A stretch of DNA of 64,000 nucleotides, from positions 29,717,709 through 29,781,708 of the forward strand of contig CM043971.1 in NCBI GenBank assembly GCA_014529385.2, written 5' to 3'. A program made the translations under genes and the position numbers. This DNA is from Adiantum capillus-veneris. Taxonomy: Eukaryota > Streptophyta > Polypodiopsida > Polypodiales > Pteridaceae. Position 1 is the stretch's first letter; each line of letters begins with the position of its first letter. Below the pieces are notes generated by a model. That model ran no database searches. It was not told where the DNA came from and worked only from the letters and a program-made list of their open reading frames with translations. Below, in pieces: positions 1-9,886 of this stretch.

Positions 1-1289
1 TCATCCTAATAAAATCCCATAGTCCCCTTGTACATCCAATGTTTGGAGGTGATAACAACATACAAGTGCCCACCTAGCCAAGGCGCCCGTTGGGACAGCC
101 GACCAAAGTTTTGATGTGGTCACATTATTTTTCCGATGTTTAATACATCAAACCCTGTAAAAGCCTAATGACAGTCGTCTATGTCAAGTCTAAGTGAAAG
201 ATGTAATTTTTCCAATGATGTATGTAAAGGTCCATGAGAAGTTGGCCGCCGGTCACTTTAGAAAGCCCTAGGTATATAATACACTAAGGTTAGTGGGAAA
301 GGGAGATCATTTTTTGAGGATAAGTGACTAATGTGTTACGCACAAAGAGCTGTCTCTTTGCTCAAACTTGTAATCATCGCTTCTGTGGCTACGGTAATAC
401 AAATTCAGTTTTGTTTCTTGCATTGTGTTCTTCTTACTCTGCTCTTTCATTCAAGTGTAAGCATTCAAGATTTGGTGAAGGTTTCAAACGCATCCGTTTA
501 GGCCTTAAATCGCTGTTTTGAGTGTTTATATGCGTATTTTATGTTGTTTTGACCCTAGGAGAGGCTTTAGGGACCCAAAAACGACCCTTTAGGATCATCC
601 GTTTACTGTTTTTACGTACTGTGGGACGAACGATCGCGATCTTTATACCTCTCCAGAATTTTGTGACAGTGATAGGATATGTTCCTGATAGTCCCCTCTA
701 GCTTCCCGTCAAGTTTCGTGAGATTCCGATATGATTTGCATGGTGAACGGGCGTGATGACTGTAGAGCTGTGTAGAAGGACATAGGCAGATTACTTGGCT
801 TTAGTGCGATTGATTTTCTTGTAGAGTTAGTAGTTGCATCTCTTCGAGTTCACTTCATTAGGATTGACACCCTAGTGAGTTTCCGTGCCTCATCCGAGTC
901 GCTTCCCTGTATCGATAATTTTATGTTGATGCTTGATAGCTATGCTATGGACGTCCGTCGCGGCGACCCGTAAACATTTGCGCCGTTGCCGAGGAATGAA
1001 TCTTAGGTGATGAGTGACCGAGTGCATATTCAGAGTTTTCTTATTGTTCCAAAAGATAATTTCCATTCCATTTACATTTCAGTGAAGCATCTAGACAGGG
1101 GTTTAGTGCTTAGTGGAGTTTAGGGTCTTGGGACTGGCTAGATCTACTCTTGAGAGATATAGGGAGTTGTGAGTGAGGTTGCTTTAAGCATTTTTTTCTC
1201 TTCAAATTTCTTTGTATCGATTGAGTACTGATCCATCATCCGTTTTTTATCCTGTTTGTTTTGTTTGATTCATTTTCTTATGTTCTTTC
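1..1289. other. Left-edge stretch without a supported gene
   Basis: Only short ORFs with no recognisable product are present. A TATA-like tatataat lies at 273-280, followed by a T-rich stretch. A lone copy of the palindrome that defines the downstream array (cgatcgcgatct, one mismatch) is at 631-642. The stretch may be LTR and leader of the gag-type element that starts coding at 3803, but I found no convincing primer-binding site, so this is inference. Confidence 0.4.
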
Positions 1290-3400
1290 ATTTCTGTACT
1301 TAGGAGTAGGATAAGTAAATCACATTCTAGTCAGATTTGGGGCAAAAGTCAGAGCCAAAAAACCAGAAAAACGATAACTTTGGCAAAAGGACCATAAGAC
1401 TCTGGAATTAGAAAATCTGACCAAATAGAGCTGAAATTGATGCAAATCACAAAGTGATAGCACCAAACACTGGGAAATACTTGTCAGAGAGAGCCTGTAA
1501 AATTTCATCAGATTTGGCTCTGGTACTACGATCGCGATCGGTGTACCTCAGTGTCAGAATTGTACAAGATTTGACATGTGCCTTCCTGATAAGATTCTAG
1601 ACAAGTTTGTTTAAAGCAACCACACCCAGAAACATCAAAAAACAAGAAAATCAGGCCACTTGGACAAAACCAGCTTGACAGACCCAGAAAGTGCAAAATC
1701 TTGGCTTTTAGTGATCCAAATGCAAAAAGACTTGGGGGATAGCTTTAAAACATCAGTGTCTACAAGCACACCAAAATTGGTCTGATTTGGCCTCTGTACT
1801 ACGATCGCGATCGGTGTGCCTCAGTGTCAGAATTATACAAGATTTGACATGTGCCTTCCATAAGATTCTAAACAAGTTTGTCTAAAGCAACCACACCCAA
1901 AAACATCAAAAATCAAGGAAATCATGCCACTTGGGTAAAAGTATCCTGACAGACCCAGAAACTGTAAAATCTTGACTTTTGGTGATCCAAAAGCAAAAAG
2001 ATTTGGGGGATAGCCTTAAAACATCAGTGTCTACAAGCATGCCAAATTTGGTTTAATTTGGGCTCCAAACTACGATCGCGATCGGTGTACCTCAGTCCCA
2101 GATTTTGACCAGATTTCATATTGTGGGATCCTCAGGTGTATACAAACATAAAAGTCTAAAGGACCTAGGGTCAAAAACCACAAAAAACAGGTCAAAACCA
2201 CTGAATACAGATCTGAGTAAAAAACTGCTAAACTGGCATAGAAATTGACTTTCAGAAGACCAAAACACATCAAAACTCAGAAGAAACCATACAGAGGGAT
2301 AGCATGTACACAGGACAATCCCAAATAGCTTTCATTTCCCAAAACAAACACCAAAATCAAGTCAAACTGATAAAATTGGGAAAACAGGCACTTCCAACCA
2401 AGAAATGGTAGAAACTTGACTTTTTTGAGTCCAAATTCAAAAAGATTTGGCAAGTAGTCTTAAAATAGCCTAGTGAACAAGCTGGTGAAGTTTCATCCAA
2501 TTTGGGCTCCAAACTACGATCGCGATCTGTGTACCTCAGTCCCAGATTTTGACCAGACTTTACCCACACATACACCTAGGTTATATAAGATACCAAGAGT
2601 TTTCAAAATTCAAAAAAGTGACCAAAATAGCCAAAAACAGCAGACAATCAGGAAACCACTGCAGCAGACCAAGATCTGGTAAAAACTTGACTTTTTCTTG
2701 TCCAAATTCAAAAAGATTTGGGGAGTAGACTGTACACATCATTGTCTACCATATCCACAGGTTTCATCCAATTTGGGCTCCAAAGTACGATCGCGATCGG
2801 TGTACCATAGTGACAATTTGAGTTGAGACTTGGTGAGTAGGTAGTTGATAACTAGACAAACAACTTTCTCAAAAGAAGCAGGGTCAAAAAACCAAAAGAC
2901 AATTGTCAAATAGGGCAAACACTGATCACTGATCCTTCATACCAAAATTTTGAGAAAATTCAAGTTTTTGTGATCCAAATGCAAAGTGGGTTTGGGAATA
3001 GACTAATCATACCCATGTCTATCAACTCCTAAAATTTCATGCAAAAAGGAGATGGAACTACGATCGCGATCGGTGTACCCCAGTGACATTTTGGACAGAA
3101 AATCTATGAGTAGGTAGCTGACATCTAGTGCAACATATTTTCCAAAAGGAGCAAGGTCAAAAAAGCAAAAGAAAGTGGTCAAAAGTCCCATTTACACAAT
3201 CAGGCCAATAACCGCAGAACCACCTGGGATTTGGGTTTTCATTGGTCAAAACATCTCCAAATTCAAAAATACAAAGACACTTGGTATCAAGACATCAAGG
3301 GCTAGCTACTGTGCAAAAATCTTCCAAATCTGTGACATGGGGTCAACGATCGCGATCGGTGTACCTCTACACAGTGGGGGTATTTGACTTCATAAGTTTG
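1290..3400 (+). repeat. Tandem ~271-bp repeat array carrying the palindrome CGATCGCGATCG
   Basis: The 12-bp perfect palindrome recurs at 1529, 1802, 2073, 2517 (last base changed), 2788, 3061 and 3347. Spacings are 273, 271, 444, 271, 273 and 286 bp. It is embedded in a longer conserved block, tacgatcgcgatcggtgtac, preceded by a ttggg-ctc stretch. The spacers share phrases such as gatccaaa-gcaaaaag and tgactttt, so these are diverged tandem units and not isolated motifs. The array lies directly 5' of the gag ORF at 3803 and is probably part of that element's leader. Confidence 0.85.
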
Positions 3401-3802
3401 TAGACCTACTTGACTACATCCCAAATCTCAAGTTTGAGTGAAAAATACCCTCTGGAAGCCAAGATACAAGCCAAAGTTCCTGTGTTCTGGTCCTGAGACT
3501 GTTTTGAGTGTTGTTTCAAGAGCAGTTCACCAAAAGTGCTCTAACTTTTGATAGACAACTCCAAATTGAGTCAGGTATAGCTAGGAAGAAAGCTTGCGGG
3601 CAATAGCACACACCTAGACCTGAATTTTACTAGGTTTCCTAATTCTAAACTTTTAGGGTACCCAGAACCAATTTCCAGAGACCAAAAAGTCATAAATTCC
3701 TGACTTTTTAGAGACTTGACCAGGGGGAAAAAGGGATTGTGTGCACTAAGCCAAGGTGTTCTTATCAAGGACCATCTTGAGAGTATTGAGTGAGGCTTAA
3801 AC
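3401..3802 (+). other. Leader between the repeat array and gag unit 1
   Basis: No gene or regulatory motif is recognised in these 400 bases. The stretch is continuous with the array upstream and ends at the first gag ATG (3803). It is probably untranslated leader. Confidence 0.4.
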
Positions 3803-4819
3803 ATGACAACTCATCCATCATTAGGGTTTCCCACTCAACTCAGAGCTATGACACCTACACAAACAGCCAGAAATACTGCAACACCTATAACAAGAGGGTT
3901 GAGACAAAACCATGAGGCTTATCAATCATATCAAGCCAAACCTCAAGGCATGGCTCATGGAAATTTGTCAAGTGATCATGTAGCTCACTGGAAGCCAAAC
4001 CAATCAACTAAAATGCGGGAGTTTGGAAGAGCAAAAGTGGAAATTGCTGGAGACTTAGAGGAGAAGCATCCTCTAATCAACAAACCCAACGTGAGATTCA
4101 TCAAAGCCAATGAATCCAAGAGAGTGCTTACAGATTACACTCATGAGGGCTTATATAGATTCACAAACGAGGATCCATACATCTTCTACAGGTGTGTAGA
4201 GCCCAATGCCAGGGAGTTGACCACCCATAAGAACCTCTATGCATTCACATATACAGATGCCAATGGAGTGCAAGTTTTAATGGTAGATAAGTATGGAAAA
4301 GAGTACAAACTTGTCGATCCAATTGACTTAGAGAGATACATATACAAGGGTACTCCGATTCCTACTTACTTTCAGCCAAAAACGATGCCAGAGCGCATAT
4401 CAAAGGGGATTCCACCAGGTTTTGCTCCAAGACGAGAAGAAGGAACGAGGGATGTCTTTGTGAGAGACCCCAACACGCTAAGATACATGGTTGAACCAGA
4501 ACCAATGAGACCATATCAATTGGCCAAATGTGTCAAGAAGAAGTATGATGGATTAAGGGATCCATACGTACATGCATCCTTGTTCAAACAAGTGTCAAGA
4601 GCCGAGCAAGTATTTTATTTTCATACACAGTATGAGGGATTTGGCTTAACCTTGGAAGGGATAGCATTGAATTGGTTCCAACCGTTGGACAAAAATGCCT
4701 TCTCAAACGTTGAACAACTGTTGCAAGAATTTGTTATGGAGTTCTCTAAAAGGGGAACCAAGCATAACACAGTGTCCCAAATCTATGCATTCAAGCAAAA
4801 AGAAGATGAGAGAGAGTGA
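3803..4819 (+). pseudogene. Gag, N-terminal and core part (unit 1)
   Basis: The 338-codon ORF starts at an ATG right after the leader. Its N-terminal ~230 residues match no domain I recognise and are rich in charged and aromatic residues. From about residue 275 it enters a Retrotrans_gag-type core: G-F-G-L-T-L-E-G-I-A, then N-W-F-Q-P-L, then a helix with L-L-Q-E-F and F-K-Q-K-E-D-E. Gag forms the virus-like particle that packages element RNA in the cytoplasm. The ORF stops at 4819 inside a GA-rich run (gatgagagagag). The same Gag core continues in another frame from 4816, so this is a frameshift and not a natural end. Confidence 0.75.
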
Positions 4820-5937
4820 AGGAAGCATCGCTACGCTTGAAACAATATATAGAGAGATGTCCGGAACGCGAGTTACCACAGGATGAAAGATTATCAATTC
4901 TCTTCATAGAGGGTTTGAAAAATGAAACTCTCAAGAAAGATTTGCACTTAAAAGGATGTACTTCCTTTGAACAAGTCACGAGAGAAGCGTTATACCTAGT
5001 TGACAATTGTAAAGCCTATGGCGAGGAAATTGGTGATACAAAGATTACTATGGATAATGCTCCTTTAGCGTCTAGTGAAACCAACACAAGGCAAGTGGTT
5101 ATGTCTCAATTAATGACCAACCTAGATGAGCTAGCAGCGCAAGTAGCACAACGAATAAAATGGTGTGCCTTTGAGCAAAAATGGACCAATCATGAGATGG
5201 GTGAGTGCTACTATAATCAAACCTACACGAGGGAGGTACTATTAGGACATCAAATAGAAAAACAAATGCCATTACCAAATCATCCATTATTTCAAAATGG
5301 GGTTGTATCAAGGGCTTTACAAAGAGCTAAGGTATCACAACCTAGGCTAGGGCAAGAACCTATGAGAAAACTCTATTCATTGAATGAGGACACTATGATG
5401 TTCATAGCCAATCAAGAGCGTAGACCAGAGACCATTCTGGCTAAGCAAGAACAACCATCAATTGTGCCACCAGTGACTCAACAAGATGGACCATGCTACA
5501 AGTGTGGAGGTAATCATTGGGCCAAGAATTGTTCTCGTGTAGAGATAATTGGATATTGTTTGGAGTGTGCCATTACACACGTTGTTCCAAATTGTCCAAA
5601 ACACCCAAACAAACAGGGGAAAACAACAATGAATGTTGTGGGAGTGGTACCTTCTCCAAGTGGATCAGAGGCAGAACCCAAAATTCCTGTGAAGGTAGTG
5701 ACTAGAGCCCAAGCAAAAGAAAATGTTGAGGACCAAGCTAATGAGGAGAAAGATCAACAACCCAAACAAGGGGAGACAACTAGTGTGTCAGTGAGGACTG
5801 GGAAAAAATCTTGGAAAGCCAAAAGAGACAGAATTAAAGCAAAAACAATTACAAATCAAACTGCACTACAAACAGAATTACAAGACAAAGGAGCAGCTAA
5901 AACAAGAACGGAAAAACAAAATGGTGGTGAGCAATAA
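4816..5937 (+). pseudogene. Gag, C-terminal part with two zinc knuckles (unit 1)
   Basis: This continues the Gag core after the frameshift (L-K-Q-Y-I-E-R-C-P, then L-F-I-E-G-L-K-N, typical of the end of Retrotrans_gag). Two zinc knuckles follow. The first, 5494-5532, is C-x2-C-x3-H-x4-C; the second, 5557-5595, is C-x2-C-x4-H-x4-C. Such knuckles bind packaged RNA. After them comes the short motif P-V-K-V-V-T-R (near 5690), which recurs after the last knuckle in the other two gag-type elements of this window. The tail is Lys/Gln/Glu-rich and low in complexity. The apparent start is not ATG because the ORF is the downstream half of a broken frame. Confidence 0.75.
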
Positions 5938-6473
5938 GAAACCAAGGAAGGCGTCTTCCGGAGGATCTCTGTTGGTAGACAAAGTCCTAGAGCCATTAGA
6001 TGCTGCACTAGAAGCATATGAGGCTAGATTGAAACCCAACCAAACCCTAGAGCAACGAGGGATGAAATATCCTCATGCTGAGGTAGAGACTGAGAGGTTG
6101 AAAATGTACATGTAAGGAATTGGTAAAAACTGCACAGGCAATGATGGAGCCTAAAGCACCAATTCCACCTCCAGAAACAAAACCAAAAAGTGTTGGATTT
6201 GAAATGCCTAAGGCAAAGGTTGTTGAAACATTGACTCAAAGAAACATTGAGCTAGAATCACAAAAGGATGTGCAAGCAAAGACTGCAACACAGGAAACCA
6301 ACAACCTAGAAATTCAACTAGATGATCAAGTAGTGGCTAACACCACTAATGATGCAAGGTCAAGATCACAATTTATGGCACCTATCCCAGAGATAGATGA
6401 GCCATGGCCAATGAATTGTGGGAAGCAATTAGAAGTGCAAAAGATGGAAGTGCGACTTTCCAAGCACCCATAA
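5921..6473 (+). pseudogene. Degraded gag-protease linker (unit 1)
   Basis: Two short ORFs in succession (5921-6115 and 6120-6473) carry an acidic, Pro/Gln-rich linker between the knuckle region and the protease ORF. The first overlaps the end of the preceding ORF in another frame and the second overlaps the start of the protease ORF, so at least two frame changes have accumulated. No domain is recognised. Confidence 0.5.
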
Positions 6474-8227
6474 CTGAGGTCAATACATGGCATGAAGTCT
6501 ATCAGGGAAACATTCAATCTCTAAATGGAGATGCAGGGACGGAAGTTTCAATTGAAAGCAAACCAAAGTCCTTGAAGACCTTACCCTCATACATAGGAGA
6601 ACATGAGGCAGGCTCAGAGACTAGAGTGGTGCCATCTCAGAGGAGAGCCATATCCAAGATGATGGATACAAAGGGTATGCAAGAGTTGATGTCAGCTCCA
6701 ATACAGTGCACCATTACTCTATCTGAACTGCTTAAGATTAAACCACATGTATGGGATGAAGTAGGCAACAATTTGCGGAAGATGGGATTAAAGATACCTC
6801 TTCAAGATCTACCCTCAAATGAACAATCAAACAAAACTCAACAAGAAAGTGCATACGCTAAACCTATGCCAATAAACAAGGTGGGGGAATATTGCGAAGG
6901 AGAAGAAGGAAACACCACCTTACCTGTGGAATACAAAGGAGTTAAAACATTGGCTATACTTGATAGTGGGGCTGGAGTATCCATAGCCACAAAAGACATT
7001 TGGAAAAAATGGGGTAGACCAGTGCTTAGGAAAACTAGAATGAAGCTGCAACTTGCAGATGGATACACGGAAAAAACTATGGGTATCTTAGAGCAAATTA
7101 TTGTGACTTCTTGTGGAATTGAATATGAACATACATTTGCAATAGTAGATTTTGGAAAAGGGAAAAATTTTGATATCATTTTAGGAAGACCTTTCATGCG
7201 TCAACTTAAGATGGTTCAAGATTGGGGCTATGACTATATCTACTTGAGACATAAAAGAATCACCACAAAAATAAGCATAAAAGACCATAGCTATAGAGAT
7301 GTGAATAGAACTCCGTTAGAAGAAATTGACTCTTCTATAGTCAATGGGAAAGAGATACCTGTGTGGCTACAAACCAAACAAGAACTTTGGATGTGTGGTG
7401 CTTTGAAGTGTGGAAGCTCAGTGAAGGAGGATTGCATCCTAGAAAGATCAATGGACGATGAAGCTTACATACCAGAACCCTTTCCAGAGCAATTATTTGA
7501 GCCATTTGGATGGACTCAAATATTGGCAACCTTGGATGTGTGTGTAAATGAGGTGACCCCGACTAAATTTTGTGATGAAGAAGGCTACGACCTAGTTTCA
7601 TGTTTTATGTTGAAAGTGTTGAAGGAAGCTAATGAAGTTTGTGAGTGTGAAAGCAGAAAAAGTGAGACAGATAGCTACATCCTGGAGCATGAGGCAAAAT
7701 TGAAAACGAAGGAAGTAGAGCAACCACAAGAATATGTCATTATTGACATACCTGAAGAAACAACAAAAGCTGTTTCAAAGAAGCCGACTCCAGAAAAAGT
7801 GCAAATGAAAGTAGATGAAGGAGAAAAGCTTCCAAGTTCAACGGCAAATCTTCAACAAACGCAAGATCAAAAGAAGAACAGGGACAAGGAAGAAGATGGA
7901 CTATCTCCTACAATGATCAAATTCAATTTATGCGGACAAACGGGGCTCAAGGTTACATGTTCGGCCGCAATGGATCCAGAAGCAACAAAGAATCTAATGA
8001 CTTATGGAACGTGGATCATGATGGGAAAGCCACCAATCAATGAGCTAGAAGAAACAGTTTACACAAGTTCAAAAATGCCGATTCGTAGCTTTGGAGTGGC
8101 AGAAGCTGTACTCAAATTGAGTACCCGGGAGTATAAAGATACTTTCCACATAATCAACTCCCATCATATCAAAGAGAGTCTGGTCCTGACAGAAAGCTGG
8201 AGGAACATCTTCTTTCGACAACAATAA
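6404..8227 (+). CDS. Retropepsin-like protease polyprotein (unit 1)
   Basis: This 607-codon ORF is the longest intact one in unit 1. Around residue 185 it has I-L-D-S-G-A-G-V-S-I, the D-S-G catalytic loop of retropepsins (Asp codon 6962-6964). About 70 residues later comes I-I-L-G-R-P-F, the hydrophobic-Gly flap-side motif. In LTR retrotransposons this enzyme processes the Gag polyprotein as a dimer. The next ~200 residues are acidic and unrecognised. The last ~105 residues (7913-8227) have a pattern like a degenerate second retropepsin fold: M-D-P-E-A-T-K-N-L, a middle S-F-G, and an end L-V-L-T-E-S-W. No RT follows. The first ~90 codons overlap the preceding linker in another frame, so the true N-terminus is unclear. 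Confidence 0.7.
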   Translation: MANELWEAIRSAKDGSATFQAPITEVNTWHEVYQGNIQSLNGDAGTEVSIESKPKSLKTLPSYIGEHEAGSETRVVPSQRRAISKMMDTKGMQELMSAPIQCTITLSELLKIKPHVWDEVGNNLRKMGLKIPLQDLPSNEQSNKTQQESAYAKPMPINKVGEYCEGEEGNTTLPVEYKGVKTLAILDSGAGVSIATKDIWKKWGRPVLRKTRMKLQLADGYTEKTMGILEQIIVTSCGIEYEHTFAIVDFGKGKNFDIILGRPFMRQLKMVQDWGYDYIYLRHKRITTKISIKDHSYRDVNRTPLEEIDSSIVNGKEIPVWLQTKQELWMCGALKCGSSVKEDCILERSMDDEAYIPEPFPEQLFEPFGWTQILATLDVCVNEVTPTKFCDEEGYDLVSCFMLKVLKEANEVCECESRKSETDSYILEHEAKLKTKEVEQPQEYVIIDIPEETTKAVSKKPTPEKVQMKVDEGEKLPSSTANLQQTQDQKKNRDKEEDGLSPTMIKFNLCGQTGLKVTCSAAMDPEATKNLMTYGTWIMMGKPPINELEETVYTSSKMPIRSFGVAEAVLKLSTREYKDTFHIINSHHIKESLVLTESWRNIFFRQQ

Positions 8228-8302
8228 AAAGCTTCAACAACAACAGCGGTAAGACTCCATGAAGCTTCTCAAATCCATGCAGAGAAGAAATCGCCAACCA
8301 TC

Positions 8303-8968
8303 ATGGAAAAAGGTAAAGCAAAGGTAAACATTGAAGTATATCAACCTCGCCAGACGACTTTACCTTCAACGAGCTTCCATCAAATTTCCCACGAAGCCTC
8401 TACATCAAGAGCCACACCATCAACAATGCAATGGAAACCAAAGCAAAAAGTCTATCAACCAAAGTTTCCATCACAAAAAAGCATCCAGAAGAAGCCAAAG
8501 AATGTCAACCAAGTGTTGGTATCCAAAGAGCACATCCAAGTCAAAGACCCAGTTTGGATACATGAAACACGGGTTCAACCACAACAACAAAAGGTGACAG
8601 GGTGGATAGCATCAAGTGAGTCAATCACTACTCAAGGCTACTTCCAAGGAAACATTAATGTTTGGGCCAAAAAGCCTAAAGTAACAGCCTGGATGTACTC
8701 ACCTCAAGAAAGAAGTTCTACAATGAGCGAACCAAGCTATCAACGGAATAAAAACAACTCAAGCAGGAGAAAGAAAAACAAAAAAGGACAGAAGAAAAGA
8801 CCTTCCAAGAAAGCAACACAGCAATTATGGGTACCAAAGTCAAACTTCAATGAAGCTACCCAACACAAACAGATGCAGCAGCGGATGGTTCCCATCAAGC
8901 TACTTGAAGCACAAGGATTCTATGAAGGTAACACCCAAATATGGTTACCCAAAGTAGTTGCTCAATAG
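8303..8968 (+). CDS. Basic C-terminal ORF with the Q-G-F-Y-x-G-N motif (unit 1)
   Basis: The 221-residue, Lys/Gln/Ser-rich protein belongs to no family I can name. It holds a repeated motif: Q-G-Y-F-Q-G-N-I-N-V-W in the middle and L-L-E-A-Q-G-F-Y-E-G-N-T-Q-I-W at the end (8900-8953), with L-W-V-P-K before the second copy. A strongly basic block (R-R-K-K-N-K-K-G-Q-K-K-R) lies between them and could bind nucleic acid. The same motif occurs at 18974-19015 and 49649-49717 at the 3' end of the other two gag-type elements, so it is under family-wide conservation. The function is unknown. Confidence 0.6.
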   Translation: MEKGKAKVNIEVYQPRQTTLPSTSFHQISHEASTSRATPSTMQWKPKQKVYQPKFPSQKSIQKKPKNVNQVLVSKEHIQVKDPVWIHETRVQPQQQKVTGWIASSESITTQGYFQGNINVWAKKPKVTAWMYSPQERSSTMSEPSYQRNKNNSSRRKKNKKGQKKRPSKKATQQLWVPKSNFNEATQHKQMQQRMVPIKLLEAQGFYEGNTQIWLPKVVAQ

Positions 8969-9099
8969 GTTCCGGGCCCTCCGCGAGGACCCAAGGTAGT
9001 ACAAACCAAAAGCCAAACATAGTGGCTAGTGACTCTTCCTCTGACTACGACGTCATGGAGGGTTTCCCAATGCCTAATCTCGATAGCTTAAGCTAAGAC

Positions 9100-9723
9100 A
9101 TGCATGCCATGGATCCACGGTCCGGACCGAGCGCGCTTAGCCGCTTGAAGAAAACCTTTAGTAGAGCCATTCGTTCCGAACATGGAGCTAACGATGTAAA
9201 TGAGGGGGGTAGGGAAGTAAATTTGTCATTCATGACCAACGTAGACCCTATGCTCTTAGAGAGTGTGCATGTGAACACTCCATTCACTGCACCCCCTAAC
9301 TCTTCGGAGCTATTTCCCTCTGAGGTTATATTACCTGATGGTAAAAGCCTTGCCGAAGTGCAAGAGGTTGAGGGATATATCATTGCGGCTAGGGAAAAGG
9401 AAATTGAGAGCTTATGTAAGGTAGAGCAACGAAGAGAGTTAAAAGCAAAAGTTCCTATGTCAATATCCTTCCTAGGAGAGCAATCGAGTGCTCCTGACTT
9501 AGCAATCACTACGGGTCAACCCATACAGAGCCACATTGTATCTAGTTCAAAGGACACCCCTAGCACCTCAAGCCAAGATGAAGTGTTCCTAAATGAGAAC
9601 TGGGAATACCAACTACAAACGAAAACTCTAACCAACCTATACAAAGGTCACACCTATCACATGGGTTGGTTAGATGTCCTACAATCCACAACGGGTGCTA
9701 CTAGTGTGGAGGATCAACAATAA
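9100..9723 (+). CDS. Unknown ORF at the 5' side of unit 2
   Basis: This is a 207-codon ORF. It starts at ATG 9100, with a second Met two codons later. No known domain is seen. Its middle third is predicted helical and charged (E-V-Q-E-V-E-G, then A-A-R-E-K-E-I-E-S-L), and the rest is Ser/Thr/Pro-rich. The reading frame upstream (8990-9095) also looks codon-like, with S-S-D-Y-D-V-M-E-G, so the real protein may begin earlier. By position it could be an N-terminal Gag segment. Confidence 0.45.
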   Translation: MHAMDPRSGPSALSRLKKTFSRAIRSEHGANDVNEGGREVNLSFMTNVDPMLLESVHVNTPFTAPPNSSELFPSEVILPDGKSLAEVQEVEGYIIAAREKEIESLCKVEQRRELKAKVPMSISFLGEQSSAPDLAITTGQPIQSHIVSSSKDTPSTSSQDEVFLNENWEYQLQTKTLTNLYKGHTYHMGWLDVLQSTTGATSVEDQQ

Positions 9724-9886
9724 AGAGTTTGTGAGGTCATCCATAGGGTTATTGAGCTAGAGAGACAGAACAAGGGGATCCATATGCCTTCAACAAGTCT
9801 CATGAGATTCTTGGATACAGGGAAGGCTAAACAAACAACCTTATCGCAAATGGAGACTCCCTCGGTAAGTCCAATGGATCCCCCAT

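Larger units (their letters stand above)
3803..8968 (+). mobile_element. Unit 1: gag-protease retroelement lacking pol
   Basis: Successive plus-strand ORFs encode a retrotransposon Gag core, two zinc knuckles, a retropepsin (D-S-G-A-G plus I-I-L-G-R-P-F) and a C-terminal region with a Q-G-F-Y-x-G-N motif. No reverse transcriptase, RNase H or integrase motif occurs anywhere between 3803 and 11240, so the unit cannot transpose alone. ORFs are broken by frameshifts near 4815, 5920 and 6115-6480. No flanking LTR pair could be recognised, so the ends are those of the coding part. It resembles unit 2 and the element at 48553 in knuckle arrangement, the T-R motif after the knuckles and the C-terminal motif. 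Plant non-autonomous TR-GAG elements are the nearest named class I know. Confidence 0.7.

Noticed and set aside
1505-1530. ggctctggtacta, resembling a reversed tRNA-Met primer site
   Set aside because: It is part of the ~271-bp repeat unit, varies between units, and is not next to an LTR end.
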